Assembly: GCA_903886975.1 (NCBI GenBank)
Contig: CAISOB010000003.1
Location: 1-47,520, forward strand
DNA from: an uncultured beta proteobacterium
GTDB taxonomy: Bacteria > Pseudomonadota > Gammaproteobacteria > Burkholderiales > Rhodocyclaceae
DNA length: 47,520 nt
Reading direction: 5' to 3'
The notes beneath the pieces were generated by a model. It saw only the letters and a list, made by a program, of their open reading frames with translations. It was not told the origin of the DNA and made no database searches. How positions within the stretch are numbered: the first letter of the stretch is position 1; each line of letters begins with the position of its first letter. Shown piece after piece: positions 16,824 through 25,217 of this stretch. The position numbers and the translations under genes are program-made.

Positions 16824-17723
16824 TCAGGCGATTTGCTGATTCCGGACCTCGGACTGCTGGGCGAACAGCTTTTCCTGCGAACGGACAAAACGATCCATCA
16901 CCTTGAGGTCGCGTTCGCTCAGTTTTAGCGCCGCATCCACCCAAATCGTCGTAATGTCGAGCAACTCCTGATGGGTCACCGGGTTGAAACGGTTGCGCGC
17001 TTTCTGGACTGCCAGGAAACCATTCGAGCGATGCTCCTGCTTCCTGACATACTCAAGCACTGCGTTCTCCCCCTCGCCCTGTTCGGCGACGATATCGACA
17101 AGGCCCATGGCGTGCAGTTCTTCGGCACTGTAGATCTTGCCGCTCAGGATCATCTTCTCGGCGAGCGTCGGACCGATCTTCCTGGCGACCAGGCTGTAGG
17201 CGCCCATGCCCGGGAACAGGTTAAACAGTATTTCAGGAAATCCCATCTGGCTTTGCCGCTCGGCAATGATCACATCGCTGGCCAGCGCCGCTTCGAGACC
17301 GCCGCCGAGCGCATCGCCCTGAATCAGGGAAATTGTCGCCAGAGGGGCGCTGAAATGGTTGATGCGCGGCATGATGACGTCAATGCACCAAGTCGCATAG
17401 TGCAACAGCGAGGCTCTGTCCATGTTCCGGATCAATTGCCTGAACAGGGACAACTGCCCGCCAAGGTTGAACACTCCCGGTGTCCGCGAGGCCAGCACCG
17501 AGTAGCGGATCGGCTGCCTTTGCCCGTCGATCAGCAGGCTGCCGCCGCTACCTTCTATTTCCTTGTGGTGGTCCTGGAGATCTTGCAGAAGCTCGGGAGT
17601 GACACAGGGCACCGAATCCTGATCGACCAGTGTCCAGAGGATCCCGGCATCTGGATCGAAGCGTGTCGATAATTGTGAATATTTGCTTTCCAGCAGTTGG
17701 TCGTTACGGAAGACGATCTTCAT
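16824..17723 (-). CDS. rpfF: DSF synthase RpfF (crotonase family)
   Basis: A 299-residue enoyl-CoA hydratase-fold enzyme. The two glutamates that define RpfF are present: E144 in GGGLEAALASD and E164 in GFPEILFNLFPGMGAYS, offset by three from E141 and E161 of the Xanthomonas enzyme as I recall them. RpfF hydrolyses and dehydrates 3-hydroxyacyl-ACP to a cis-2-unsaturated fatty acid signal. It is convergent with rpfC, only seven bases apart, rather than upstream on the same strand as in Xanthomonas. A GGAGAGGG site precedes ATG 17723. A short hydrophilic tail (AQQSEVRNQQIA) ends the protein. The exact signal chain length cannot be told. Confidence 0.9.
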   Translation of the reverse strand: MKIVFRNDQLLESKYSQLSTRFDPDAGILWTLVDQDSVPCVTPELLQDLQDHHKEIEGSGGSLLIDGQRQPIRYSVLASRTPGVFNLGGQLSLFRQLIRNMDRASLLHYATWCIDVIMPRINHFSAPLATISLIQGDALGGGLEAALASDVIIAERQSQMGFPEILFNLFPGMGAYSLVARKIGPTLAEKMILSGKIYSAEELHAMGLVDIVAEQGEGENAVLEYVRKQEHRSNGFLAVQKARNRFNPVTHQELLDITTIWVDAALKLSERDLKVMDRFVRSQEKLFAQQSEVRNQQIA

Positions 17724-17940
17724 TTTCCCTCTCCATTATTAGCAAAGACAACAGAAATTGCACAGCTCGCGTAATGATTGTAGCTGATAATAATTTCCTG
17801 CTTCAGAGTTCCTTTTGGAGGGCGAGCGCGATCCGCCGCGCAGCGTCGAAGTGCGCGACTGAGGATGTCCAGGAATCTTGCAGGAGAAAGCCCCGAACGA
17901 CGGGCCAGGGGCGTATGAACGTTCTTGTAGCGCGGCCAAG

Positions 17941-17973
17941 GGCACCGAGCCGATAAAGGTTCGGCTCGGTGCC
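17941..17973 (-). terminator. Strong hairpin after otnI, probable terminator
   Basis: A perfect 13-bp stem (17941-17953 with 17961-17973, GGCACCGAGCCGA type) around a seven-base loop. It begins eight bases past the otnI stop on the minus strand. No T-run follows in that direction (CTTGGCCGC), so it may stabilise the mRNA end or work with Rho. The rest of 17724-17940 is rpfF's upstream region, with no gene seen. Confidence 0.6.
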
Positions 17974-17980
17974 TCTGCTT

Positions 17981-18757
17981 CTATAACATCGTCTTGAGCC
18001 AACCCAGTCCGTCCGACGTCTTGCCGCGCGGCTTGTACTCGCAGCCGACCCAGCCGGCATAACCCATTTCGTCGAGCAGCTTGAAGATGTGTCGGTAATC
18101 GACTTCGCCTTCGTCAGGTTCGTGGCGCGCCGGCACACTGGCGATCTGCACGTGGCCGATGTTGGCGAAATTGTTCTTGAAGGTCATCGAGAGGTCGCCC
18201 TCGACGATCTGCGCGTGATAGAAATCCATCTGCACCTTGAGGTTGGGCTCGCCGACCTCTTTGCAAATGGCATGCCCGTCGGCTTGTGTGTTGATAAAGT
18301 AGCCGGGCATATCGCGCGTATTGATCGGCTCGATGACGAAACCCAGTCCCTTCTTCGCGAGTTGTTGCGCCGCATAGCGCAGGTTCTTCACATACACCGC
18401 GCGGTGCTGCGCCCGGTCGGCGCCGGCCGGCAGCAGGCCGGCCATCGCATGCAGCGTCGGCGTACCCAGCGCTGCCGCGTATTCCAGCGCCTTGGCCACG
18501 CCGGCCTTGAATTCTTCCTCACGCCCCGGAAGCGAGGCGATGCCGCGCTCGCCACCGGCGAAATCGCCGGGCGGCATGTTGAAGAGAATGTTGACGAGGC
18601 CGTTGTTCTTGATCCAGCCGGCGATCTCGACGATCGGGTAGTCAAAGGGGAAAAGAAATTCGACGGCCTTGAAGCCGTCCTTGGCGGCGGCGGCAAAGCG
18701 TTCCGGAAATGGAACTTCGTTGTACATGAACGACAGGTTGGCAGCAAACTTTGGCAT
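17981..18757 (-). CDS. otnI: 2-oxo-tetronate isomerase (hydroxypyruvate isomerase family)
   Basis: A 258-residue TIM-barrel isomerase, the same length as E. coli YgbM/OtnI. Family features: N-terminal [42 protein letters not shown] and the C-terminal GCEYKPRG; the Glu, Asp and His residues in these motifs bind the metal. OtnI interconverts 2-oxo- and 3-oxo-tetronates. It lies 10 bases after otnC in an otnK-otnC-otnI cluster. Start at 18757 gives the conserved N-terminus; longer starts add sequence that belongs to otnC in another frame. Confidence 0.85.
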   Translation of the reverse strand: MPKFAANLSFMYNEVPFPERFAAAAKDGFKAVEFLFPFDYPIVEIAGWIKNNGLVNILFNMPPGDFAGGERGIASLPGREEEFKAGVAKALEYAAALGTPTLHAMAGLLPAGADRAQHRAVYVKNLRYAAQQLAKKGLGFVIEPINTRDMPGYFINTQADGHAICKEVGEPNLKVQMDFYHAQIVEGDLSMTFKNNFANIGHVQIASVPARHEPDEGEVDYRHIFKLLDEMGYAGWVGCEYKPRGKTSDGLGWLKTML

Positions 18758-18767
18758 AACTATCCCT

Positions 18768-19424
18768 TCAAATATCAAGTTTAAAAACGGATTTGAGTTC
18801 GGCGATCTGCGCCGCATTGAGGCAAGTGGTCGGCGTGTTGCGCAGGAGCAGGAAAAGCTTGGCGGTTTCTTCGAGTTCTTCGGTCGCGTAAATGGCCGCT
18901 TCGAGATTGGCGCCGGAGACCACCGGGCCATGGTTGGAAAGCAGCACGGCGCTGTGCTTGCCGGCCAGTTCCCGGATCGCCCCGGCGAGCGCCTGGTCGC
19001 CCGGCCGGAAATACGGGACGAGCGGCAGGCGTCCGATCTTCATCACGAAATAAGGCGTCAGCGGCGGGATGCAGCTGGCATGATCGAGGCCGCTCATGCA
19101 GGACACCGCCGCCGCGTGCGTCGAGTGCAGATGGACGATGGCGCCGGCGCCGCCGCGCTGCTCGTACATCGCGCGATGCAGGAAAGCTTCCTTGGACGGC
19201 GGGTCTCCCGAGATCGAGCGGCCTTCCCAGTCGAGCTTGGCAATGCGCGCCGGATCGAGTTCGCCGAGGCAGGCATTGGTCGGCGTCAGCAGCCAGCCGT
19301 CGGCAAGACGGACGCTGATGTTGCCGCTGCTGCCCGCGGTCAGGCCGCGCTCGTAAAGCGAACGCGAGAGCCGCGCGATCTTCTCGCGCTGCACATTCTC
19401 CTCATGGTTGTCAAGCACGGTCAT
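18768..19424 (-). CDS. otnC: 3-oxo-tetronate 4-phosphate decarboxylase (class II aldolase family)
   Basis: A 218-residue class II aldolase/adducin protein. Substrate and metal motifs are visible: [14 protein letters not shown] (phosphate-binding), the conserved acid in [11 protein letters not shown], zinc ligands in [12 protein letters not shown] and the distal His in [10 protein letters not shown]. In the tetronate pathway OtnC decarboxylates 3-oxo-tetronate 4-phosphate to dihydroxyacetone phosphate. The start at 19424 overlaps the otnK stop by four bases (ATGA), which fixes it. The fold alone could also fit other sugar-phosphate aldolases; the otnK and otnI neighbours support this call. Confidence 0.85.
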   Translation of the reverse strand: MTVLDNHEENVQREKIARLSRSLYERGLTAGSSGNISVRLADGWLLTPTNACLGELDPARIAKLDWEGRSISGDPPSKEAFLHRAMYEQRGGAGAIVHLHSTHAAAVSCMSGLDHASCIPPLTPYFVMKIGRLPLVPYFRPGDQALAGAIRELAGKHSAVLLSNHGPVVSGANLEAAIYATEELEETAKLFLLLRNTPTTCLNAAQIAELKSVFKLDI

Positions 19425-20701
19425 GAGGCAAGCTTGCTCCAGGCCTTGAGGAAGAAGTCCGGCGTGCCGAAATTGCCGGACTTGAGCGCGAGCGCCAGCG
19501 GCTTCTGGCTGACGTCCTTGCTGATGCCGACCGTCCATGGCACGCCGGGATCGATTTCCGGACCGATGCGCAAGCCCGTGATTCCCAGCGCCTTGACCAC
19601 CGCGCCGGCAGTCTCGCCGCCGGCGACAATCAACTGCCCGACGCCGAGATTGACCAGGCCCTTGGCGATTCCCGCCAGCGCGTCCTCGACCAGGCTCCCG
19701 GCTTTCTCGGTTCCCAGTTGCGCCTGCACGGCCTTGACCGCTTCGGGTGTCGCCGTTGCATAGATCAGGACCGGGCCGTCCTTGACACGGCTCGCCGCCC
19801 AGGCCAGCGCCGCGCCGACCACGTCGGTACCGCGCGCGAGTTCGAATGGATCGACGTTGAACGCCGGTTGCTTGTCGCGCATCGCCGCAACCTGGCCTTG
19901 CGTCGCGATCGAGCAGCTGCCCGAAACGACCGCGCGCAGCCCGCCGGTCGTCGGCAGAGCGTCGGCGACCAGACCGTCGGCGAGCAGCCCGGCGCGGCGG
20001 AAGTTCTGCGGCAGGCCGAGCGCAATGCCCGAACCTGCGGTGACCAGCGACATGTCGGCGCAGGCGAGCCCAATGCTCATCAGGTCGTCGTTCGATAGCG
20101 CGTCGACGACGGTAAAGTTGCAGCCTTCGGCTTGCAGCGCCTTGAAGCGCGCGCGAATTGCCACCTCGCCCTTGAGCACGGTCGAATGTTCGGTCAGGCC
20201 GACCTTGCCCTTGACCTGCGACTGCAGGTGGCGGACCAGGCTGGCGTCGGTCATCGGCGTCAGCGGATGGTTGCGCATTCCCGAATCGGAGAGCAGCAGA
20301 TCGCCGACGAACAGGTAGCCTTTGTAGATCGTCCGGGCGTTGGCCGGGAAGGCCGGGCAGGCGATCGTGAAGTTGCTGCCCAGGGCCTGCAGCAGCGCTT
20401 CGCCGACCGGACCGATGTTGCCCTTGGCCGTCGAATCGAAAGTCGAGCAGTATTTGAAGTAGAACTGCTTGCAGCCCTCTTTCTGCAACGCGCGCAGTGC
20501 GGCAAGCGATTCGGCGATGGCCTCGTCGACCGGCGCGGTGCGCGATTTCAACGCGACCACCACGGCATCGATGTCGTCGCCGAGCGGCTCCTGCGGCACG
20601 CCGATCATTTGCACGGTGCGCATGCCGGCCTTGACCAGCATGCCGGCGAGATCGGTGCCACCGGTAAAGTCGTCGGCGATGCAGCCTAACAATACAGCCA
20701 T
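19421..20701 (-). CDS. otnK: 3-oxo-tetronate kinase (DUF1537 family)
   Basis: A 426-residue DUF1537 sugar-acid kinase. The N-terminal LGCIADDFTGGTDLAGMLV contains the substrate-binding Asp pair, YFKYCSTFDSTAKGNIGP is a central family motif, and the C-terminal nucleotide-binding part has IVAGGETAGAVVKALG and GPEIDPGVPW. It phosphorylates 3-oxo-tetronate at O4. A close DUF1537 relative, OiaK, acts on 3-oxo-isoapionate, and an ApnO-like gene lies 1.5 kb away, so the alternative is real; linkage to otnC and otnI favours OtnK. A short GAGC ribosome site precedes the ATG. Confidence 0.85.
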   Translation of the reverse strand: MAVLLGCIADDFTGGTDLAGMLVKAGMRTVQMIGVPQEPLGDDIDAVVVALKSRTAPVDEAIAESLAALRALQKEGCKQFYFKYCSTFDSTAKGNIGPVGEALLQALGSNFTIACPAFPANARTIYKGYLFVGDLLLSDSGMRNHPLTPMTDASLVRHLQSQVKGKVGLTEHSTVLKGEVAIRARFKALQAEGCNFTVVDALSNDDLMSIGLACADMSLVTAGSGIALGLPQNFRRAGLLADGLVADALPTTGGLRAVVSGSCSIATQGQVAAMRDKQPAFNVDPFELARGTDVVGAALAWAASRVKDGPVLIYATATPEAVKAVQAQLGTEKAGSLVEDALAGIAKGLVNLGVGQLIVAGGETAGAVVKALGITGLRIGPEIDPGVPWTVGISKDVSQKPLALALKSGNFGTPDFFLKAWSKLAS

Positions 20702-20821
20702 TAAATGCTCCTCAGAATTCCAAGAACAGTGATTGTAACCGCGGCAACGCGGCGGGCACCGTAAAATAGCTTTTGATTTTTCGCGGGTTCCTTTTCGCTG
20801 TATTCGCCATGCCCGCCGTAG

Positions 20822-21094
20822 TCAAGCCTTCCTTCCCGGCAACTTGATTCCAGGAAAGAACTTGATGACCGCCGAATCGTCCTCGCCGCCATGTCCGGCC
20901 GCCGAGGCTTGCAAGTAAATCTGATGCGCCGTCGCTGAAAGCGGCGTGTAATCGCCGGCCAGGATGTGCGGAACGCGGTTCTGGAACATCCACGAATTTC
21001 CGGCGCTGTTGGTGATCACTTCATAGACCTGCTCGGGATCGGCGCCGGCGCAGATGGCCAGCGCCATCGCTTCGCCGGCGGCGATGAGGTCGAC
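20822..21094 (-). pseudogene. ltnD: Remnant of L-threonate dehydrogenase (ltnD), C-terminal part with an internal deletion
   Basis: The minus strand reads VDLIAAGEAMALAICAGADP, then EVITNSAGNSWMFQNR and HILAGDYTPLSA, all typical of the C-terminal domain of LtnD-type beta-hydroxyacid dehydrogenases. The frame then jumps to ATAHQIYLQASAAGHGGEDD and ends SAVIKFFPG. About 25 residues normally found between these blocks (the VKDLGLVLDTA region) are missing in frame, and the whole N-terminal NAD-binding domain is absent. It lies directly upstream of otnK, the usual place of ltnD in tetronate operons. I infer a dead gene; the frame upstream of 21094 is unrelated sequence. Confidence 0.8.
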
Positions 21095-21327
21095 GCCGAC
21101 ATCGCATTCCACCGCTGCATCGCCGAGGCACCCGGAAATCCGCACTCCCTCGCGCTGATCAACTTCCTGTTCAAATTCCTGCGCAGCGCCACGCAGAGGA
21201 CGCGCGGGAGGACGGCGCGGCGGCGCGAGCCGCGGCCCGGCTGCATATGGACCACGCATCGCGGCGCCTCGGCTCAGCCGACATCAGGCAGCTACGTGAC
21301 CTTCGCGTAACGAGCCTGGCGGTTTGA
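21092..21327 (+). pseudogene. Remnant of a GntR/FCD transcriptional regulator
   Basis: On the plus strand, from 21092, DADIAFHRCIAEAPGNPHSL then ALINFLFKFLRSATQRTR is the middle of an FCD effector domain (metal-binding His in AFHR, GNPHSLAL motif). After a frame change near 21205 the end of the same domain continues: REDGAAARAAARLHMDHASR, then RLGSADIRQL to a stop at 21325-21327. The stretch between, with the remaining FCD helices, and the complete N-terminal winged helix are missing. It cannot encode a regulator. Its truncated start abuts the truncated start of the ltnD remnant. Confidence 0.75.
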
Positions 21328-21354
21328 TTGCCGCCTATCCGAAGCGAGTGCCGC

Positions 21355-22152
21355 TCAGGCGCTATGGCGCTTGAGATAGGCGAGATTGTTTGCGTTCCAG
21401 AGGTTTTCGAGGCGACTCGTGACCTCGAACGAGTCCTGCCACGGCAACCAGTGCTCGATGACGCGGTTGATGCCGCGCGCTTCGGGATTGACTGCCTTCA
21501 TCATGTAATCGTAATCGAGCAGGCCGGTGCCGAGTTCGGCGCCTTCAAGGGTAAATCCGACCCAGCCGCCACGCCGCGTGAAGGCAAAGTCCTTGACGTG
21601 AAGATTGGCGACATAAGGCGCGCAGCGGTCGATCACATCGATCGGATTCTCGAGCGCGGCGACGCAGTTGGCCGGGTCGAGGCAGATGCCGAGACTCGGG
21701 CTGCCGACCGCTTCGACGAGCGAAACAAGGTCGCGAGAACTCAGTTGCTCGTAAGTCTCAAGCGCGATCTTCACACCGGATGCTTCGTAGGCTGGAAGCG
21801 CCTGCTTGAGCAGCGCCTCGGCTTCGGACAGCGTCGGCCGGTGATCAGGCGTATTGACCATGCCGCGCACGACCTTGGCGCCCAGCGCTTGAGCGAGCCG
21901 GAGAAAGTTCGCCAGGTGCTCGGTCGAAATCCCTTTCGTGCCCAGTTCGAGAACGATGCCGAGATCGTCGGCAAGCGCCTTCAGGTCATGGAGCTGAACC
22001 TCGGAATAAGACAGGATCGGCAGGTAATCGCAGATCTGGAATACTTCGGCGCCCAGCTCGCGCGTATTGCGCAGCATAGCGGGAAGATCAAGCGCTTGCG
22101 GCGCGCGTTTCGAATGCTGCCAAAAAAAGGCGTATGTGCCAAGACCAATCAT
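21355..22152 (-). CDS. Sugar phosphate isomerase/epimerase-like TIM barrel, possibly 3-oxo-isoapionate decarboxylase (OiaX-like)
   Basis: A 265-residue xylose-isomerase-like TIM barrel: GLGTYAFFWQHSKR at the start, VFQICDYLPI, KIALETYEQL, LGICLDPANC and ANLHVKDFAF give the Glu, Asp and His metal ligands. By itself the fold only says isomerase, epimerase or decarboxylase of a sugar acid. It is 78 bases after an ApnO-like gene, and in apionate clusters a TIM-barrel enzyme, OiaX, decarboxylates 3-oxo-isoapionate; that match is from memory of the pathway and is uncertain. Start at 22152 has a GGTGG site and drops an unlike N-terminal extension. Confidence 0.6.
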   Translation of the reverse strand: MIGLGTYAFFWQHSKRAPQALDLPAMLRNTRELGAEVFQICDYLPILSYSEVQLHDLKALADDLGIVLELGTKGISTEHLANFLRLAQALGAKVVRGMVNTPDHRPTLSEAEALLKQALPAYEASGVKIALETYEQLSSRDLVSLVEAVGSPSLGICLDPANCVAALENPIDVIDRCAPYVANLHVKDFAFTRRGGWVGFTLEGAELGTGLLDYDYMMKAVNPEARGINRVIEHWLPWQDSFEVTSRLENLWNANNLAYLKRHSA

Positions 22153-22229
22153 CGAGCCACCTTTCAATTCAGATTTTCCAGTCCGCCGCGAATCCGGACG
22201 CTGCCGGATTCGTGGCGCCAAACGCTACG

Positions 22230-23093
22230 CTAGATCTTCGGGTCTGCCGGATGCAGCATCGTAGCAATCGCCTTGTCGAGCACTTCATCTTCCCAGATGC
22301 GCTTCCAGTCGTCGCGCAATACCAAACGATTGCCGAGTTGAATGGCCACCTTGCAGGCGTCGGAAACCTGCACCTTGCCCATCTTTCCGAGAAAGACGGC
22401 CGACAGGATATTGATGTGTCCGGTCAGGAAGGAGATCGCCGCATCGCGCGAAATGCCGCGCCGTTCGGCCTCATCGACCGTCTCGGCCATGGCGTAGAGC
22501 GTGGACGCACCGAGGATTTCGACCAGGGTCGGCTCGAGGAAGGCGATATCGCGTATGCCCATGACGTAGCTGTTGGCGACCGGCGCGAACATCCATTCGC
22601 TGACCGAGCGGGCATGGGCAAAGTTCTTGTCGTCGCCCTGGATCTTCGCCATGACGATATCCTGGGTCCCGGCAAGGCCGCCGAAATGGTCCTGGCGCGC
22701 TTCGGGCGTGGCTTGGTCGAGGAGCCATGAGGGATGGCAGGGATGCGCGACGACGAAGGTGCAGTCGTCCCTGAGCGCCAGTTCTTTGGCCACCGCGGCG
22801 GCCGGGTCAAGAATGATCAGCGTCGATCCGGGCGTCATCATTTTGACGACGCCGACGGATACCTGCTTAATGACCACATCGGGAACGGCGAGAACGACGA
22901 TTTCGCTCTTGGGGATCGCCGTCTCGGCCGGCGTCACACTCAGGCCACGCTGTTCGATGCTGGCAATACCGGCCGACGAGGTTTCGCAGCAGTACAGATC
23001 GATGGCATCCAGGTGCTTCGCCAAGTTCGCGGTTGTCCGGGTTCCCATCTTCCCGCCGGCCCCGATGACGGTGACTACAAATTTTTCGCTCAA
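22230..23093 (-). CDS. apnO: D-apionate oxidoisomerase-like dehydrogenase
   Basis: A 287-residue dehydrogenase: NAD-binding VVTVIGAGGKMGTRTTANL at the N-terminus, substrate-domain VAHPCHPSWLLDQ at about 115-127, then a phosphogluconate-dehydrogenase-like helical part (FLEPTLVEILGAS, LYAMAETVDEAERRGISRDA). This layout and the HPCHPS motif resemble ApnO, which oxidises and isomerises D-apionate to 3-oxo-isoapionate. Other sugar-acid dehydrogenases share it, so the substrate is tentative. The start is a TTG with GGAG eight bases upstream; no ATG fits the conserved beginning. It is probably co-transcribed with the following TIM-barrel gene. Confidence 0.65.
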   Translation of the reverse strand: MSEKFVVTVIGAGGKMGTRTTANLAKHLDAIDLYCCETSSAGIASIEQRGLSVTPAETAIPKSEIVVLAVPDVVIKQVSVGVVKMMTPGSTLIILDPAAAVAKELALRDDCTFVVAHPCHPSWLLDQATPEARQDHFGGLAGTQDIVMAKIQGDDKNFAHARSVSEWMFAPVANSYVMGIRDIAFLEPTLVEILGASTLYAMAETVDEAERRGISRDAAISFLTGHINILSAVFLGKMGKVQVSDACKVAIQLGNRLVLRDDWKRIWEDEVLDKAIATMLHPADPKI

Positions 23094-23292
23094 GATAATT
23101 CTCCTAGTTAAATGTCTTGTCTAGAATCAAGGCCATTAGGTGACAAGGGCCATGACGACCGCCAGGGGTCTTGTTTCAAGAAGGGATCCCGCTGCCTGGA
23201 CAAACGCCGAAGGTTTCGACGAAATCGGCAACTCTTGACGAGAGCCGGGCAACTGGCCGGGACCCATTCCTCCGTTACAAACCTTCTCCCTG

Positions 23293-24621
23293 TCAGGCTT
23301 TGGCAGTGGCACTCGCTGCCCCTGCGCCTTTCGATTGTCCAAGCATGACCATCAGCACCGCCGACATCAGCATGCAGCAGCCGACAACCAGCATCGGGAT
23401 GATGTAGGCGCCCGTCATATCTTTGAGGGCTCCGGTGATATAGCCAGCCGAAAAGCCCGCAATATTGCCGACCGTATTGATCAGCGCCACCACTGCCGCC
23501 GCCTGAGCACCAGTAAGGAATCGGGTGGGCAAGGTCCAGAAGTTAGGCAATGCGGCAAAAATCGAACAGGCGGTGATCGTGACCACCGCGACCGTCGATA
23601 CGGGCGACCCCATGAACAGCGCCAGCGGAATGCTCACGGCCCCGGTCAGTGCCGGCAAGGCGATATGCCAGGTGCGGCAACCGCGGCGCGTCGCATCTTT
23701 CGACCAGAAATACAAGGCGAAAGCGGCGGGCAGATACGGAATCGCAGTGATCAAGCCCTTTTGAAATACGTTGAAGGTCGTGCCAAACTGCTGCTGGAAG
23801 CCATTGATGATCGTCGGCAGGAAGAATGCCAGGGCATAGAGACCATAGACGAAGCCGAAGTAGATCAGACACAATACCCACACGCGACCGTTAGCCATCG
23901 CTGTCCATATGCTCTCGTGGGGCGATGTACTTTGCACCGCGGCTTTTTCTTGCTCGAGTTCACCGACCAACCAGCGCTTTTCATCCGCATTCAGCCATTT
24001 GGCATCGGCGGGCCTGTCGACGAGATAGAACCACGCAGCCAATCCGATCGCGATAGCCGGCACCGATACGCCAAGATACATCACCCGCCATCCGGCCATG
24101 CCAAACAGACCATCGTAGCCAATCATCCAGGCGGCCAGCGGCGCACCGAGAACGATGGTGAGCGGTTGCGCCAGATAGAACAGCGACAGTATCCTGCTGC
24201 GGTAGCGCCCCGGGACCCAAAGGCTGAGGTACAGGATGGCACCCGGGAAGAAACCCGCTTCGGCAACACCGAGCAGCACCCGCAGGGTATAAAGCCCATC
24301 GACGGTCTGCACCCAGGCAAAGAGCAGCGAGACAAGCCCCCAAGACACCATGATGCGGGCCAGCCATTTGCGCGCGCCGAATCGGTGCAGCGCCAGATTG
24401 CTCGGCACCTCGAGCAGGATGTAACCGATGAAGAAGATACCGGATGCCAGGCCGAACTGGGCTGCGGTCAAACCGATGTCGCGGTTCATCCCGTTAGGGC
24501 CGGCAAAGGCGATGGCGGTACGGTCCAGAAAATTGATGAAGAACATCAGCGCGACAAAGGGCACGAGACGCATTGAGACCTTGCGAATGGCCGTTTGCTC
24601 TGTTGTGGAGACGGTGTTCAT
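23293..24621 (-). CDS. MFS sugar-acid:proton symporter (anion:cation symporter family)
   Basis: A 442-residue major facilitator, 12 segments, of the ACS group that takes up galactonate, glucarate, tartrate or related acids. Visible signatures are FINFLDRTAIAFA in segment 1, GYILLEVPSNLALHRFGARK in the segment 2 region and the loop GVAEAGFFPGAILYLSLWVP. A GGGGGG ribosome site precedes ATG 24621. It is the importer of the sugar-acid island: the enzymes lie downstream on the same strand and the GntR regulator is divergent from it. The substrate is inferred only from the neighbours. The 199 bases between it and apnO hold no gene. Confidence 0.85.
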   Translation of the reverse strand: MNTVSTTEQTAIRKVSMRLVPFVALMFFINFLDRTAIAFAGPNGMNRDIGLTAAQFGLASGIFFIGYILLEVPSNLALHRFGARKWLARIMVSWGLVSLLFAWVQTVDGLYTLRVLLGVAEAGFFPGAILYLSLWVPGRYRSRILSLFYLAQPLTIVLGAPLAAWMIGYDGLFGMAGWRVMYLGVSVPAIAIGLAAWFYLVDRPADAKWLNADEKRWLVGELEQEKAAVQSTSPHESIWTAMANGRVWVLCLIYFGFVYGLYALAFFLPTIINGFQQQFGTTFNVFQKGLITAIPYLPAAFALYFWSKDATRRGCRTWHIALPALTGAVSIPLALFMGSPVSTVAVVTITACSIFAALPNFWTLPTRFLTGAQAAAVVALINTVGNIAGFSAGYITGALKDMTGAYIIPMLVVGCCMLMSAVLMVMLGQSKGAGAASATAKA

Positions 24622-25217
24622 GCGCGCCCCCCTTTTGTGACTACTGCTGTGAGATCCGATGCGCCTTGCGAGAAAGCGATTGAGTTTAACGTCGCTATGT
24701 CCACAAGCTCTGTTGAAGCATGGTCATTTTTCAAAGTCGTTCTTTCCATTGGAAACCCCTCTGAAACCCTCACCGCCCTACGGTTGCAGCATTTGCCGCC
24801 GCGCGGGCCTTCTTACCTGCTCACGGATACGCCGCGTGAACTTATATGATGAGGTGATTTCTATTTGTGGCCGCAATCCCGCCTCGCGATCCACCCCTAG
24901 CAAAAGCCCCTTGAAATTTTGCTGGTTACATTCTGTCACAAAGTTTTTTACTTGTATACTCATATCGTGGCATGATGAGTATAACTTTTAAGCCTCGATA
25001 TTGGCCTCCCGTGGGCGACGCCTTTGCTGTGGCCCACGCTCGCCGATGCCGCCGTGCGGATGAGCAGCGAAAGGTGAGGGTATTTGAATGCTTCTGCAAT
25101 ACATGCGAAAACACATTTTGCATATAATGTCTCGACTGAACCCCGATGGTCTTCTGATGCTCGAGATCAATTCACATTCTTGCTAAGTCATTAACCTGAA
25201 TGTGCTCTTAGGAAGTT
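24622..25217. promoter_or_regulatory. Divergent control region between the MFS gene and gntR, with a 9-bp palindrome
   Basis: No gene is convincing here; the region is poorer in GC than its surroundings. TATACTCAT (24955-24963) and ATGAGTATA (24975-24983) form a perfect inverted repeat spaced by 11 bases, a good operator candidate for the adjacent GntR protein. A TATAAT at 25123-25128 could be the -10 of gntR, though no clear -35 fits. Next to it ATGCGAAAA (25103-25111) and ATTTTGCAT are imperfectly symmetrical. Binding by GntR is inference. Confidence 0.5.

Noticed and set aside
24659..24991. 110-residue plus-strand frame in the MFS/gntR spacer
   Set aside because: It crosses the candidate operator and promoter elements and has no family resemblance.
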